NCBI GenBank assembly: GCA_947629145.1
Contig: CANRCQ010000005.1
Location: 1-43,301, forward strand
From: an uncultured Clostridia bacterium
GTDB taxonomy: Bacteria > Bacillota > Clostridia > Christensenellales > UBA1242
DNA: 43,301 bases
Reading direction: 5' to 3'
The notes under the pieces are model-generated. The model made no database searches and was not told the DNA's origin. It worked only from the letters and a program-made list of their open reading frames with translations. Both the position numbers and the translations under genes were made by a program. Positions 26,562-33,994 of this stretch are shown piece by piece (position 1 is the stretch's first letter; every line of letters starts with the position of its first letter).

Positions 26562-26592
26562 AAAAAAGCCAACATTATTTGTTGGCCTTTTA
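26562..26592 (-). terminator. Terminator of the 223-aa lipoprotein gene
   Basis: GCCAACA / TGTTGGC stem with TTATT loop, A run on one side and T run on the other, 14 bases beyond the stop codon at 26606. Confidence 0.85.
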
Positions 26593-26605
26593 TATTTTTG
26601 AAAAG

Positions 26606-27277
26606 TTATTCAGCAGAAACTGTGTATGTTTTTTCTTTGTCAGATGTTGTTTCATCTGGGCTTACTTTAAAGCCTTGTTTAACTTTGGCATCGTTTTGTG
26701 TATCTGCTGGATTGAAACCATAGAATGTTCCGCCAGAAACTGTGATAGTTGCGTTTTCGTTAGGGTCTTGTGTGTTAAGCATATGTTTAACATAATCTGG
26801 ATGTTCAGCATTTACAATTTTGTAAGAGCCACCTTTGATTTCAGCAGTGCCTTTTTTGGCATAAACAACTGAGCAAGATGCTTGATAAGAGCCATCTTCA
26901 ATTGTAAGTTTTGCATTTTCTTTTGTTGTACCATCAATTTTAAAGATATACAAATCGTCAGAAACAATGCTGCCTTTTCCTTTAATTGTGAGATTGCCAT
27001 TATCTACAATTTTAAAAAGTGTGTTTTTTACATCTTTTTCATAAGTAATTTCTTCTGTAATGTTAAATCCGTTAAGGTCGATTGTCAATGTTTTGCTAAC
27101 ATCAACTACTTTTGTAAGGTTAAGATTGCCAGTAAGTTTTACTTCTTCTTCCTGTGCAATTGCAGCAAGAAAGTCTTCTTCTGTCATTGTTTTTGTTTGG
27201 TCGCAGCATGCAGAAAGTGCAATTCCGCCAACTAAAACAAAAGCAAGGCAAGCCATAATTGATAAAAACTTTTTCAT
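26606..27277 (-). CDS. Small beta-helix-like lipoprotein
   Basis: 223 residues, ATG 27277 with AAGGAGG (27285-27291 on the minus strand) upstream. N-terminal signal with lipobox LSAC, so a membrane-anchored lipoprotein. Residues about 30-95 match in design the cap module of the 1567-aa protein: EEDFLAAIAQ, then strands LTGNLNLTKVVDVSKTLTIDLNG, then LTIKGKGSI. From about 95 short beta-helix coils follow (DGSYQASCSVVYAKKGTAEIKGGSYKIV, then TVSGGTFYGF). Too short for a full adhesin: about four coils. No catalytic motif. Probably a surface domain related to the large protein at 4446-9149; what it binds is unknown. Confidence 0.75.
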   Translation of the reverse strand: MKKFLSIMACLAFVLVGGIALSACCDQTKTMTEEDFLAAIAQEEEVKLTGNLNLTKVVDVSKTLTIDLNGFNITEEITYEKDVKNTLFKIVDNGNLTIKGKGSIVSDDLYIFKIDGTTKENAKLTIEDGSYQASCSVVYAKKGTAEIKGGSYKIVNAEHPDYVKHMLNTQDPNENATITVSGGTFYGFNPADTQNDAKVKQGFKVSPDETTSDKEKTYTVSAE

Positions 27278-27374
27278 TTTTTCCTCCTTTATTTTTGCTA
27301 ATTGAATGGGACAAGCTCGACTTTTAATCCTTGTCTTATTCCAAACTTTCAGCCTAATGTTATTTTAAAACTGC

Positions 27375-27382
27375 GGGGGGGG
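27375..27382. repeat. G8 homopolymer in a divergent intergenic region
   Basis: Eight consecutive G about 97 bases upstream of the minus-strand lipoprotein start (27277) and about 100 bases upstream of the plus-strand start at 27485. Confidence 0.9.
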
Positions 27383-27449
27383 ATTTGTCAAGCAAATTTT
27401 TAACTTTGCAACAAATTTTTATACAAAAAAATTTTTAAGCAGTTTTTGA

Positions 27450-27478
27450 TTGTATTCTTTTTTGATATTTGATAAAAT
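27450..27478 (+). promoter_or_regulatory. Promoter giving a leaderless DUF1461 mRNA
   Basis: TTGTAT (27450-27455), 17-base spacer, TAAAAT (27473-27478). The expected start, seven bases after the -10, is the A of ATG 27485, and there is no Shine-Dalgarno sequence in ATACTT. Confidence 0.65.
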
Positions 27479-27484
27479 ATACTT

Positions 27485-28150
27485 ATGAAAAATACCGTTT
27501 GCAAAATATTATTTACAATTTCGTTGATTTTGCTGCTATGGACAGCGAGTGCGTGTGTGCCGTTTTATTTTCGCGATTTTTATTTTATGCAAATGGATTC
27601 GCTTGGGGTTTGTGAAGAATCAGGGAAAACTCCGCAGCAGGTCAAAGATGCCTACAATGATATGCTTGATTTTTTGGTGTTTAACAAGGATTTCAAACTT
27701 GGCGATTTTGAATACACGGAAGATGCAAAGGCGCATTTTCAAGATGTGAAAGCGCTGTTTGGGGGAATTTTAATTGTAATGCTTGTCAGTTTCATCGTGG
27801 TTGTCACACTTTTGTTTTTGCAGATACGAAAGAAAATCTCCCTGAAAATGTGGGGATTTCATGCAGGCTTTTATGCTTCGATATTTGCAATTTCGCTTCC
27901 CTGTGTGATTTTGGCATTTAGTGCGATAAATTTCAGGGCGGCTGGGGAGTTTTTCCATTATATTTTGTTCCCTGGAAAATCGAACTGGGTGTTCTATCCA
28001 AGCCAAGACCCAATTATCAAAATTTTGCCAGTGCAATTTTTCGTCAACTGCGCAATTTTGATTGTTTGTGTTTTGCTATTTCTGGCAGCAATTGTGATAA
28101 TTTGCAGCATAATTTCAAAAATTAAGGCTCAAAAAAGGGCAAAAACTTAA
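27485..28150 (+). CDS. TIGR01906/DUF1461-type integral membrane protein
   Basis: 221 residues, about four membrane helices: residues 8-28, 92-115, 125-150 and 190-215. Between helices 1 and 2 is an extracytoplasmic segment with YFRDFY, LGV, then DAYNDMLDFLVFN and DFEYTEDAKAHFQDVKALF, the pattern I know from the DUF1461 family of Gram-positive membrane proteins; LPVQFF before the last helix also fits. Function unknown in that family. No ribosome binding site precedes the ATG, and the promoter suggests a leaderless transcript. Its stop codon overlaps the uvrC stop on the other strand (TTAA at 28147-28150). Confidence 0.75.
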   Translation: MKNTVCKILFTISLILLLWTASACVPFYFRDFYFMQMDSLGVCEESGKTPQQVKDAYNDMLDFLVFNKDFKLGDFEYTEDAKAHFQDVKALFGGILIVMLVSFIVVVTLLFLQIRKKISLKMWGFHAGFYASIFAISLPCVILAFSAINFRAAGEFFHYILFPGKSNWVFYPSQDPIIKILPVQFFVNCAILIVCVLLFLAAIVIICSIISKIKAQKRAKT

Positions 28151-29970
28151 ATTTCGCCCTTTTCATGAAAATAATCGTATATGGTTTGAGCAAGCGCTGG
28201 ATGGATTCCTTTGACAAGGCAAAGTTCTTCCACACTTGCTTTTTTGATGTTTGCGGAAGTTTCAAAGGCGGAAAGAAGTGCATTTTTCTTCACTTCTCCA
28301 AGCCCTGGAATTTCGTCAAGGTCGGTTGTTGTCTGGGATTTTGTGCGCAGCGCTCGGTGGAAAGTGATTGCAAATCGGTGTGCTTCGTCACGAATGCGTT
28401 GCAAAAGTTTCAGTTCGGCGCTTGCTGTTTTCAAAATGACAGGGGTGTGGCTGTGTGGCACAAAAACTTCTTCAATTCTCTTCGCGAGCGAAATCATTTG
28501 GATGTCATTTTCAAGATTAAACGACTTTAAAATCTCATAACAAGATGAAAGTTGTCCTTTCCCACCATCTATCACCAAAAGGTCTGGCTTTTCGCTGAAA
28601 CTTTCACCGTTTTGTTCGACATATCGCTTAAGGCGGCGAGTGAGCGCTTCTTTCAAACTGTCAAAATCGTTGTTCCCTTTCACATATTTGATTTTAAATT
28701 TGCGATAGTCCTTTCTCTCTGGCTTGCCATCTTTGAAAACAACCATCGATGCCACTTTGTTTGTGCCACTGATGTGGGAAATATCATAACACTCCATGCG
28801 GCGCGGCGAAGTTTGCAGCCCAAGGCTTTCCTGAAGTTTTTTAACGGCGCCAAGAGTGTTGTTGTATTCAAGTTTGTCGCGCTCGATATGTTTGTTGAGA
28901 TATTCTGTGGCATTTTCCTTTGCCATTTTCAAAAGGGTTAAATTCACACCGTGTGGGTTGGAGATAATGTTTGCGGATTTTGAAAGATATTCACTTAAAA
29001 GATTTTCGTCAATTTCGTGGCTGACAATAATCTCATTCGGCACAAGGCAGTTTTGATAATACTGCGCAATAAAGTTGAAAAGGGTGTCCTTTTCTTCAAG
29101 TTCGGCATCACTTTGTGCAAAATTGACTATTCCAAGAATTTTGCCGCCGCGAACAACCATAACCGTCACAACACCAGAAAGCCCATCTGTCGAGTAAGCA
29201 AAAACATCTTTGTCTATGTTTTTTGGAAGGTTTGCCACCACGCGCTGTTTGAGTTTTGCCACCATCTTTAATGCTTCTCTAAGTTCAATCGCGCGCTCAA
29301 AATTTTGAAGGTTGGACGCAATATTCATCTTTTCCAGCAGTATTTTTTCAATTTCGTCATCATTTCCAGATAAAAAACGCACCACTTTTTTGATTTCGGC
29401 GGCATATTCTTCTTTTGTGACTCTGTTTGTGCAAGGGGCAAGGCACAGCCCAAGCGAATAGTTTAAACATTCGCGTTTTGCAGGTTTGTTTGGGTCAATT
29501 TTGCTTTTGCAAGTGCGGATTTTGTAGGCAAAACTTATGGTGTTTAAAATTGCCTGTGGGTCGATCCCAGCAATATAAGGCCCAAAATACTTTGCACCAT
29601 CATTCTTTTTCACTTTCCTTACAATTTCAAGACGCGGAAAGTCGTCTTTCATATCTATTTTTATATATGGAAATGCCTTTCCGTCTTTTAATAATATGTT
29701 GTAAAAAGGCTGGTGTTTGTGAATAAGGTTGCTCTCTAAGCCCAATGCATCCAACTCCGACACGGCAATAAAATAGTCAAAATCGTCAACATTGTCCACC
29801 ATGGCTTGAACTTTGCTTGGCTTTGGACTGTTGCGGAAATACTGACTTACACGGTTTTTTAAATTCTTCGCTTTGCCGATGTAAATAATCTCCCCAGCGG
29901 CGTTTCTCATAACATAAACCCCTGGGCGAGTTGTCAAAGTTTTAAGTTTTTGGCGTATTTTGTCGTTCAT
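28147..29970 (-). CDS. uvrC: UvrABC excinuclease subunit C
   Basis: 607 residues from ATG 29970. An in-frame ATG at 29988 lies between the -35 and -10 of the promoter and would not be transcribed. N-terminal GIY-YIG nuclease: GVYVMRNAAGEIIYIGKAKNLKNRV, which makes the 3' incision. A UVR motif near residues 200-230 binds UvrB. The C-terminal RNase H-like half (YDISHISG, DLLVIDGGKGQLS, then the DEAHRFA region) makes the 5' incision. Terminal double helix-hairpin-helix: IPGLGEVKKNALLSAF and VKGIHPALAQTIYDYF, for DNA binding. Length is normal for the family. Nucleotide excision repair in the cytoplasm. Convergent with the DUF1461 gene, stop codons overlapping. Confidence 0.97.
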   Translation of the reverse strand: MNDKIRQKLKTLTTRPGVYVMRNAAGEIIYIGKAKNLKNRVSQYFRNSPKPSKVQAMVDNVDDFDYFIAVSELDALGLESNLIHKHQPFYNILLKDGKAFPYIKIDMKDDFPRLEIVRKVKKNDGAKYFGPYIAGIDPQAILNTISFAYKIRTCKSKIDPNKPAKRECLNYSLGLCLAPCTNRVTKEEYAAEIKKVVRFLSGNDDEIEKILLEKMNIASNLQNFERAIELREALKMVAKLKQRVVANLPKNIDKDVFAYSTDGLSGVVTVMVVRGGKILGIVNFAQSDAELEEKDTLFNFIAQYYQNCLVPNEIIVSHEIDENLLSEYLSKSANIISNPHGVNLTLLKMAKENATEYLNKHIERDKLEYNNTLGAVKKLQESLGLQTSPRRMECYDISHISGTNKVASMVVFKDGKPERKDYRKFKIKYVKGNNDFDSLKEALTRRLKRYVEQNGESFSEKPDLLVIDGGKGQLSSCYEILKSFNLENDIQMISLAKRIEEVFVPHSHTPVILKTASAELKLLQRIRDEAHRFAITFHRALRTKSQTTTDLDEIPGLGEVKKNALLSAFETSANIKKASVEELCLVKGIHPALAQTIYDYFHEKGEI

Positions 29971-29976
29971 GCCTTT

Positions 29977-30005
29977 ATTATATAACATTCAAATAAAAAA
30001 AACAA
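29977..30005 (-). promoter_or_regulatory. Promoter giving a leaderless uvrC mRNA
   Basis: On the minus strand TTGTTT (30005-30000), 17-base spacer, TATAAT (29982-29977). Seven bases after the -10 is the A of ATG 29970. The AAAGG just before the ATG is only one base away, too close to act as a ribosome binding site. Confidence 0.7.
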
Positions 30006-30039
30006 CTTTTAAAATTTTTTTGTTTTATATCGAATTTTG

Positions 30040-30068
30040 TTGCAAAATGTGTTTTTATTTGTTAAAAT
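30040..30068 (+). promoter_or_regulatory. Promoter of the VirB6-like gene
   Basis: TTGCAA (30040-30045), 17-base spacer, TAAAAT (30063-30068), then AGGAGG at 30088-30093 before the GTG at 30103. It rules out start codons upstream of about 30075. Confidence 0.8.
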
Positions 30069-30102
30069 GAGAAAGAATAGAAAGTATAGGAGGAAAAAAT
30101 TT

Positions 30103-32511
30103 GTGCAATCAATGCTTTTAGGAATGTTTGATTGGATTAGTGATTTCTTCAAGTCAATGTTTGATTTGATTCCAAAAATCATGTATCTTTTGTATGCATC
30201 ATTTTCATGTGTCATTGATGTGCTTCAATTGTTCTTCCGTAAACTTGCTGGGCTTGACGTCTTTTATGTAGAACAAGATGGGCAAACCATCACGGTTGCT
30301 GGCGACCTTGTAACAAGTTTTATCACTGGAATTTTAGGAATAAACGAAAATGGATTTCAATATAGTGCACTTTCGACTGTCTTTTGGTCGATGATTCTTT
30401 TTGGCGTGATTATTTGCTTTATCAGTGTTTTTATCAAACTGATAAAAGCCCATTATTCATATGATGAAGATTCAGCCAAAGGCCCTATGCCAATAATTTA
30501 CACAGGGCTTAAAGCGCTTTTAAATATTGCAGTTGTTCCTATCATTGTTATTTTAGGGCTTTATCTTTCCCAGGCAATTCTCACCGCACTTGACAGCATG
30601 ACTTCCATAACAACTGGTAATATTGAACAGATGTATGGAGAAAAAACAAACATGCTTATTTCAACAAAAACTGCAAGAGGTTCGGCAGACCAAAATATAT
30701 TGGGGCTAAAAGACGAAACGACATATATTTATTATGATATATTTGGCTATCAAAGTGATATTTACTATGGGCAAGATAATGTAGAATGGCTTTTATCAGG
30801 TTTTAAAGCGGCGGAACTTGCAAAAATTGCATCAACTCAACAGCCTTTTTCTGGTTCTGTGTTTAAGGTTGCGGCTTACAATGCCAATCGTGCAAGACTA
30901 GGACAAATGGATGTAACAAATCCTATCTATACAGGTGGTTCGGGAAGTAGTATGTCGTTGTTTAAAAGAGCAGACGATAACAGTGTTGCAGATGGACAAA
31001 CACTTCTTGCGGATATGATTGACACTGCATTTGCTTGCAATCTTCACTTGATAAGTGCGTATACATTAAATTATGATTATGGTGGGGCATGGGCATCTTC
31101 TAGATATTTTACAAACTTTTTGACAAAAAATGTTAAATCATTCTCAAAATTTAATGTTGGTTTAGTTTGGTATTATTATGATTTGTGGCAGTTCAACTTT
31201 ATTGTTGGATTTGGTGCAATTCTTGTTTGTGCGTCTTTGTTTATCAACATCATTTTGGGGCTTATCACTCGTCTGTTTATGTGCATAGGATTGTTCTTAG
31301 TAGCGCCACCACTGTTTGGACTAGCTCCATTAGATAAAGGTGATGCAGCGAAGAAGTGGAGAGAAAATTTCTTAAAACAAGTGCTTATGACATATGGTGC
31401 AGTCGTCGGTATGAATATATTTCTGCTTATATTACCATATATGAATGAAATAAAATTCTTTAATATAGGAATAGCGGACTATTTGGCGCAGACACTGGTT
31501 ATCATAGTTGGGCTTGTAACCATAAAGGCATTTATTGCAACGGTGAGTAGTCTTATCGGAGCGGCAGATGCTCAAGAAACTGGCGAAAAGAACAGAAAAG
31601 ATGTAAGCAGTGCGCTTGCAGGTGCTGGAAGGCTTACTCTTGGTGCGGCAAGGGCAGGGACCGCTGTATTTAAAAGAACTCCACTTGGCGCTGTAATGGG
31701 GGCTGGAGTTGGTTGGGCTGGAGATAAGATAAAAGGTGGCGTCGGAAAAATTAAGGAATCAAGAGTTGGTAAAGCTGTTGCGAATTATATTGCGGATCCA
31801 AGCAAACAATTAAGAAAGCTTGGTCAAGGCATTTTAAAAGGACACAATGCCAATATGGCACTAAGTGACAAAGAAGAAAGAGATGATCTTAATAGTGTTT
31901 TAAATGTAACAAATGCTTTAGGAGAACAGAAAACTGGTGAGTTGATTCAAAAAATAAAAATATCGCAAGCATCAAGTTCTATTGCTACAAAACTTTCTTT
32001 AAATGGGCTTGTAAATGATGAATTGGAGGCAGCTGGATTGAAAGGAAGTCAAATCAAGGCATTTAAGAAGGCGGCTAAGAAGGTTGATGAAAGCAAGGCA
32101 GGAACAGGTGCGGATTATTATCAAAACTTAACAAACGAATTAAATAATCAAATTAACTCGGAAATTAAAGATACATTCAAACATCAGCAGACTCATATCA
32201 AACGTGCTAAAAAACATAGAGATAGGAGAAATACATTAGCAGAAGATGTGGAAGATAGTAGATTAAAATTAGCTAATGAAGGCGGAATTATAGGACATGC
32301 ATTGGGTGGACTTAACACTGCATTCACCTTGGGCTCTGGTTTGGAATCTAAGACTATTGGGGAAACAATCAAAGACTGGAAGAAAAGCCAAAAAGATGCT
32401 AAACAAAAAGAGACAGATAAAAAGGAAAGACAAGAGGAAACCGCTAGACAAAATAAGGAGATAGAGCTTTTAAATGAGATTTCAAATAAACTTGGCGGCA
32501 GAACGCCATAA
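30103..32511 (+). CDS. VirB6/TrbL-like polytopic membrane protein
   Basis: 802 residues, GTG 30103 nine bases after AGGAGG; ATG 30112 is possible but too far from that site. Hydrophobic segments at about 20-45, 95-125, 140-170, 345-375, 380-400, 420-445 and 455-485 are separated by a large outer loop (about 175-340). After the membrane part come a Gly/Ala-rich stretch (AGAGRLTLGAARAGTA, then GAVMGAGVGWAG) and a long charged helical tail. This architecture is that of TrbL/VirB6-type channel proteins of conjugative and type IV secretion systems in Gram-positive elements. No other transfer genes lie nearby, so it is an orphan: a solitary remnant, or a chromosomal relative with another job. Its own promoter and terminator argue for an expressed single-gene unit. 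Confidence 0.65.
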   Translation: MQSMLLGMFDWISDFFKSMFDLIPKIMYLLYASFSCVIDVLQLFFRKLAGLDVFYVEQDGQTITVAGDLVTSFITGILGINENGFQYSALSTVFWSMILFGVIICFISVFIKLIKAHYSYDEDSAKGPMPIIYTGLKALLNIAVVPIIVILGLYLSQAILTALDSMTSITTGNIEQMYGEKTNMLISTKTARGSADQNILGLKDETTYIYYDIFGYQSDIYYGQDNVEWLLSGFKAAELAKIASTQQPFSGSVFKVAAYNANRARLGQMDVTNPIYTGGSGSSMSLFKRADDNSVADGQTLLADMIDTAFACNLHLISAYTLNYDYGGAWASSRYFTNFLTKNVKSFSKFNVGLVWYYYDLWQFNFIVGFGAILVCASLFINIILGLITRLFMCIGLFLVAPPLFGLAPLDKGDAAKKWRENFLKQVLMTYGAVVGMNIFLLILPYMNEIKFFNIGIADYLAQTLVIIVGLVTIKAFIATVSSLIGAADAQETGEKNRKDVSSALAGAGRLTLGAARAGTAVFKRTPLGAVMGAGVGWAGDKIKGGVGKIKESRVGKAVANYIADPSKQLRKLGQGILKGHNANMALSDKEERDDLNSVLNVTNALGEQKTGELIQKIKISQASSSIATKLSLNGLVNDELEAAGLKGSQIKAFKKAAKKVDESKAGTGADYYQNLTNELNNQINSEIKDTFKHQQTHIKRAKKHRDRRNTLAEDVEDSRLKLANEGGIIGHALGGLNTAFTLGSGLESKTIGETIKDWKKSQKDAKQKETDKKERQEETARQNKEIELLNEISNKLGGRTP

Positions 32512-32516
32512 AGCAA

Positions 32517-32551
32517 AAATAAGACTGAGTAAAATCAGTCTTATTTTTTTT
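32517..32551 (+). terminator. Terminator of the VirB6-like gene
   Basis: AATAAGACTGA / TCAGTCTTATT with a GTAAAA loop and T8 tail, beginning six bases after the stop codon. Confidence 0.9.
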
Positions 32552-32566
32552 GATTTTATTTAAATA

Positions 32567-32643
32567 TGGTGGTGATGGGTGAAATCGAATCACCGACCTT
32601 ATGGGTATGAACCATACGCTCTAACCGGCTGAGCTACATCACC
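32567..32643 (-). tRNA. tRNA-Met (anticodon CAT), elongator type, CCA encoded
   Basis: Acceptor GGTGATG/CATCACC perfect, D stem GCTC/GAGC, anticodon stem TATGG/CCATA with loop TTCATAC, T stem GGTGA/TCACC, A73 and CCA. The G1-C72 pair rules out an initiator tRNA, which has a mismatch there. An Ile tRNA with modified CAT is a less likely alternative. Confidence 0.93.
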
Positions 32644-32650
32644 ATATGCG

Positions 32651-32684
32651 TTTGTATAATATCATACAAATAAAAAAAAGTCAA
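32651..32684 (-). promoter_or_regulatory. Promoter of tRNA-Met with an overlapping dyad
   Basis: On the minus strand TTGACT (32684-32679), 17-base spacer, TATTAT (32661-32656) with a TGA extension. TTTGTAT/ATACAAA (32651-32670) forms a seven-base inverted repeat over the -10. Confidence 0.75.
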
Positions 32685-32721
32685 CTAAAAAAATAAAAAA
32701 ATTACTTTTTTGTTCAATCGT

Positions 32722-32750
32722 TTGCGTTTTGGTGGCAAAAATATTATACT
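32722..32750 (+). promoter_or_regulatory. Promoter of yqeY and the metallophosphoesterase
   Basis: TTGCGT (32722-32727), 17-base spacer, TATACT (32745-32750); AAAGGAG and ATG 32771 follow. Confidence 0.75.
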
Positions 32751-32770
32751 TATATCATAAAGGAGTTGTT

Positions 32771-33193
32771 ATGATTGAAGAACAAGTTAAAAAAGCAAAC
32801 ATCCAGGCTATGAAGGACAAGGATGTTGATGCGCGCGCATTTTACAGTGTGCTTATGAACAAAATCTTGCTTGAAAAGATTGCGAAAGGGGACAGAGAAA
32901 AGCCGCTTGATGATGCAAGTGCTGCAAACATCATTCAAAAACTTATCAAAGAACTTAGTGAAGAAAAAGAAAACTATGTGAAAGTTGGAAACTCCGCACA
33001 GGTTGCCGTCATTGACAGGCAGATTGAGATTGCAAAGGGCTATCTTCCAAAGCAACTTGGTGCAGAAGAAATCAAAGAAATCATCCTTTCTCTTGCGGAC
33101 AGGTCAGTTCCAAATGTTATGAAGCATTTTAAGGCGAACTACAATGGACAGGTTGACATGAGACTTGTGCAAGAAGTTTTGAAGAGTGTTTAA
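32771..33193 (+). CDS. yqeY: GatB/YqeY domain protein
   Basis: 140 residues, ATG 32771 five bases after AAAGGAG. All-helical YqeY protein: N-terminal QVKKANIQAMKDKDVDARAFYSVLMNKI, a middle KLIKELSEEKENYVKVG, then EIAKGYLPKQLGAEEIKEII and the C-terminal VMKHFKANYNGQVDMRLVQEVLK (family ending G-x-x-D-x-x-x-V). The domain is shared with the tRNA-binding tail of GatB; the stand-alone protein's role is not settled. Length is normal. Its TAA overlaps the next ATG (TAATG), so the two are coupled. Confidence 0.92.
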   Translation: MIEEQVKKANIQAMKDKDVDARAFYSVLMNKILLEKIAKGDREKPLDDASAANIIQKLIKELSEEKENYVKVGNSAQVAVIDRQIEIAKGYLPKQLGAEEIKEIILSLADRSVPNVMKHFKANYNGQVDMRLVQEVLKSV

Positions 33194-33888
33194 TGAAGAT
33201 TTATGCGATTGCCGATTTGCATCTTTCCGTGAACAACCCAAAGCCGATGGACATTTTTGGGCCTACATGGGAAGGCTATTTGGACAAAATTTTTGACGAT
33301 TGGAAGGAAAAAGTCACAGATGACGATGTTGTTTTGATGGCTGGGGATTTTTCATGGGCAATGAAACTTGAAGAAACGGCGGAAGACTTTAAACTGCTTG
33401 AAGGCTTGCCCGGGAAGAAAATCCTTATTCGTGGCAACCATGACTATTGGTGGAAAAGCATAAGCGCAGTGAGAAAGGTTTTGCCACCAAATTTCTATGC
33501 CATCCAAAATGATTCGTTGAAGTTTGGTTCTTGTGTCATTTGTGGAACAAGGCTTTGGAATGTGCCAGATGTGAACAAGCCTATGACGGAAGAAAATGAG
33601 AAGATTTACAAGCGCGAACTCATCAGGCTTGAACTTACCCTTCAAGATGCGCAAAAACTTTTGCAGGAAGGGGACACACTTGTTTGTATGCTCCATTATC
33701 CGCCGTTTACATTTAAAGAAGAAGACAACGAAGTGACCGCGCTTTTGGAAAAATATCATGTGAACAAGGTTGTTTTTGGGCATATTCACGCATACTTGAA
33801 ACAACACGCATTCTTAGAAAAAAACGGCGTGGAATATTATCTCTCTTCGTGTGATTTGGTTGGAAATAAACTGGTTGAAATTGTGTAA
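33193..33888 (+). CDS. Cytoplasmic calcineurin-like metallophosphoesterase
   Basis: 231 residues, no signal peptide. Metal-binding motifs in order: DLHL near residue 8-11, GDFSWA near 51-56, RGNHDYWW near 79-86, the LHYPPF His region near 168-173 and GHIHAY near 196-201. Together these are the D-x-H, G-D, G-N-H-D, H and G-H-x-H ligands of the dinuclear centre. It resembles compact bacterial phosphoesterases of about 230 residues with unknown natural substrate. Translationally coupled to yqeY by a TAATG overlap. It is not closely similar to the exported metallophosphoesterase at 3254-4433, which is longer and anchored. Confidence 0.88.
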   Translation: MKIYAIADLHLSVNNPKPMDIFGPTWEGYLDKIFDDWKEKVTDDDVVLMAGDFSWAMKLEETAEDFKLLEGLPGKKILIRGNHDYWWKSISAVRKVLPPNFYAIQNDSLKFGSCVICGTRLWNVPDVNKPMTEENEKIYKRELIRLELTLQDAQKLLQEGDTLVCMLHYPPFTFKEEDNEVTALLEKYHVNKVVFGHIHAYLKQHAFLEKNGVEYYLSSCDLVGNKLVEIV

Positions 33889-33933
33889 AATAATGCCAAA
33901 AATATGGAGTTTTGGCAATTCTTTGAAAAATTA

Positions 33934-33963
33934 TTGACTTTTGGGGCAATAATAGTGTAAAAT
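33934..33963 (+). promoter_or_regulatory. Promoter of the 477-aa lipoprotein gene
   Basis: TTGACT (33934-33939), 18-base spacer, TAAAAT (33958-33963); AAAGGA precedes the ATG at 33995. Confidence 0.65.
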
Positions 33964-33994
33964 CATATAGAATATCTTTTAAAGGACTTATAAA

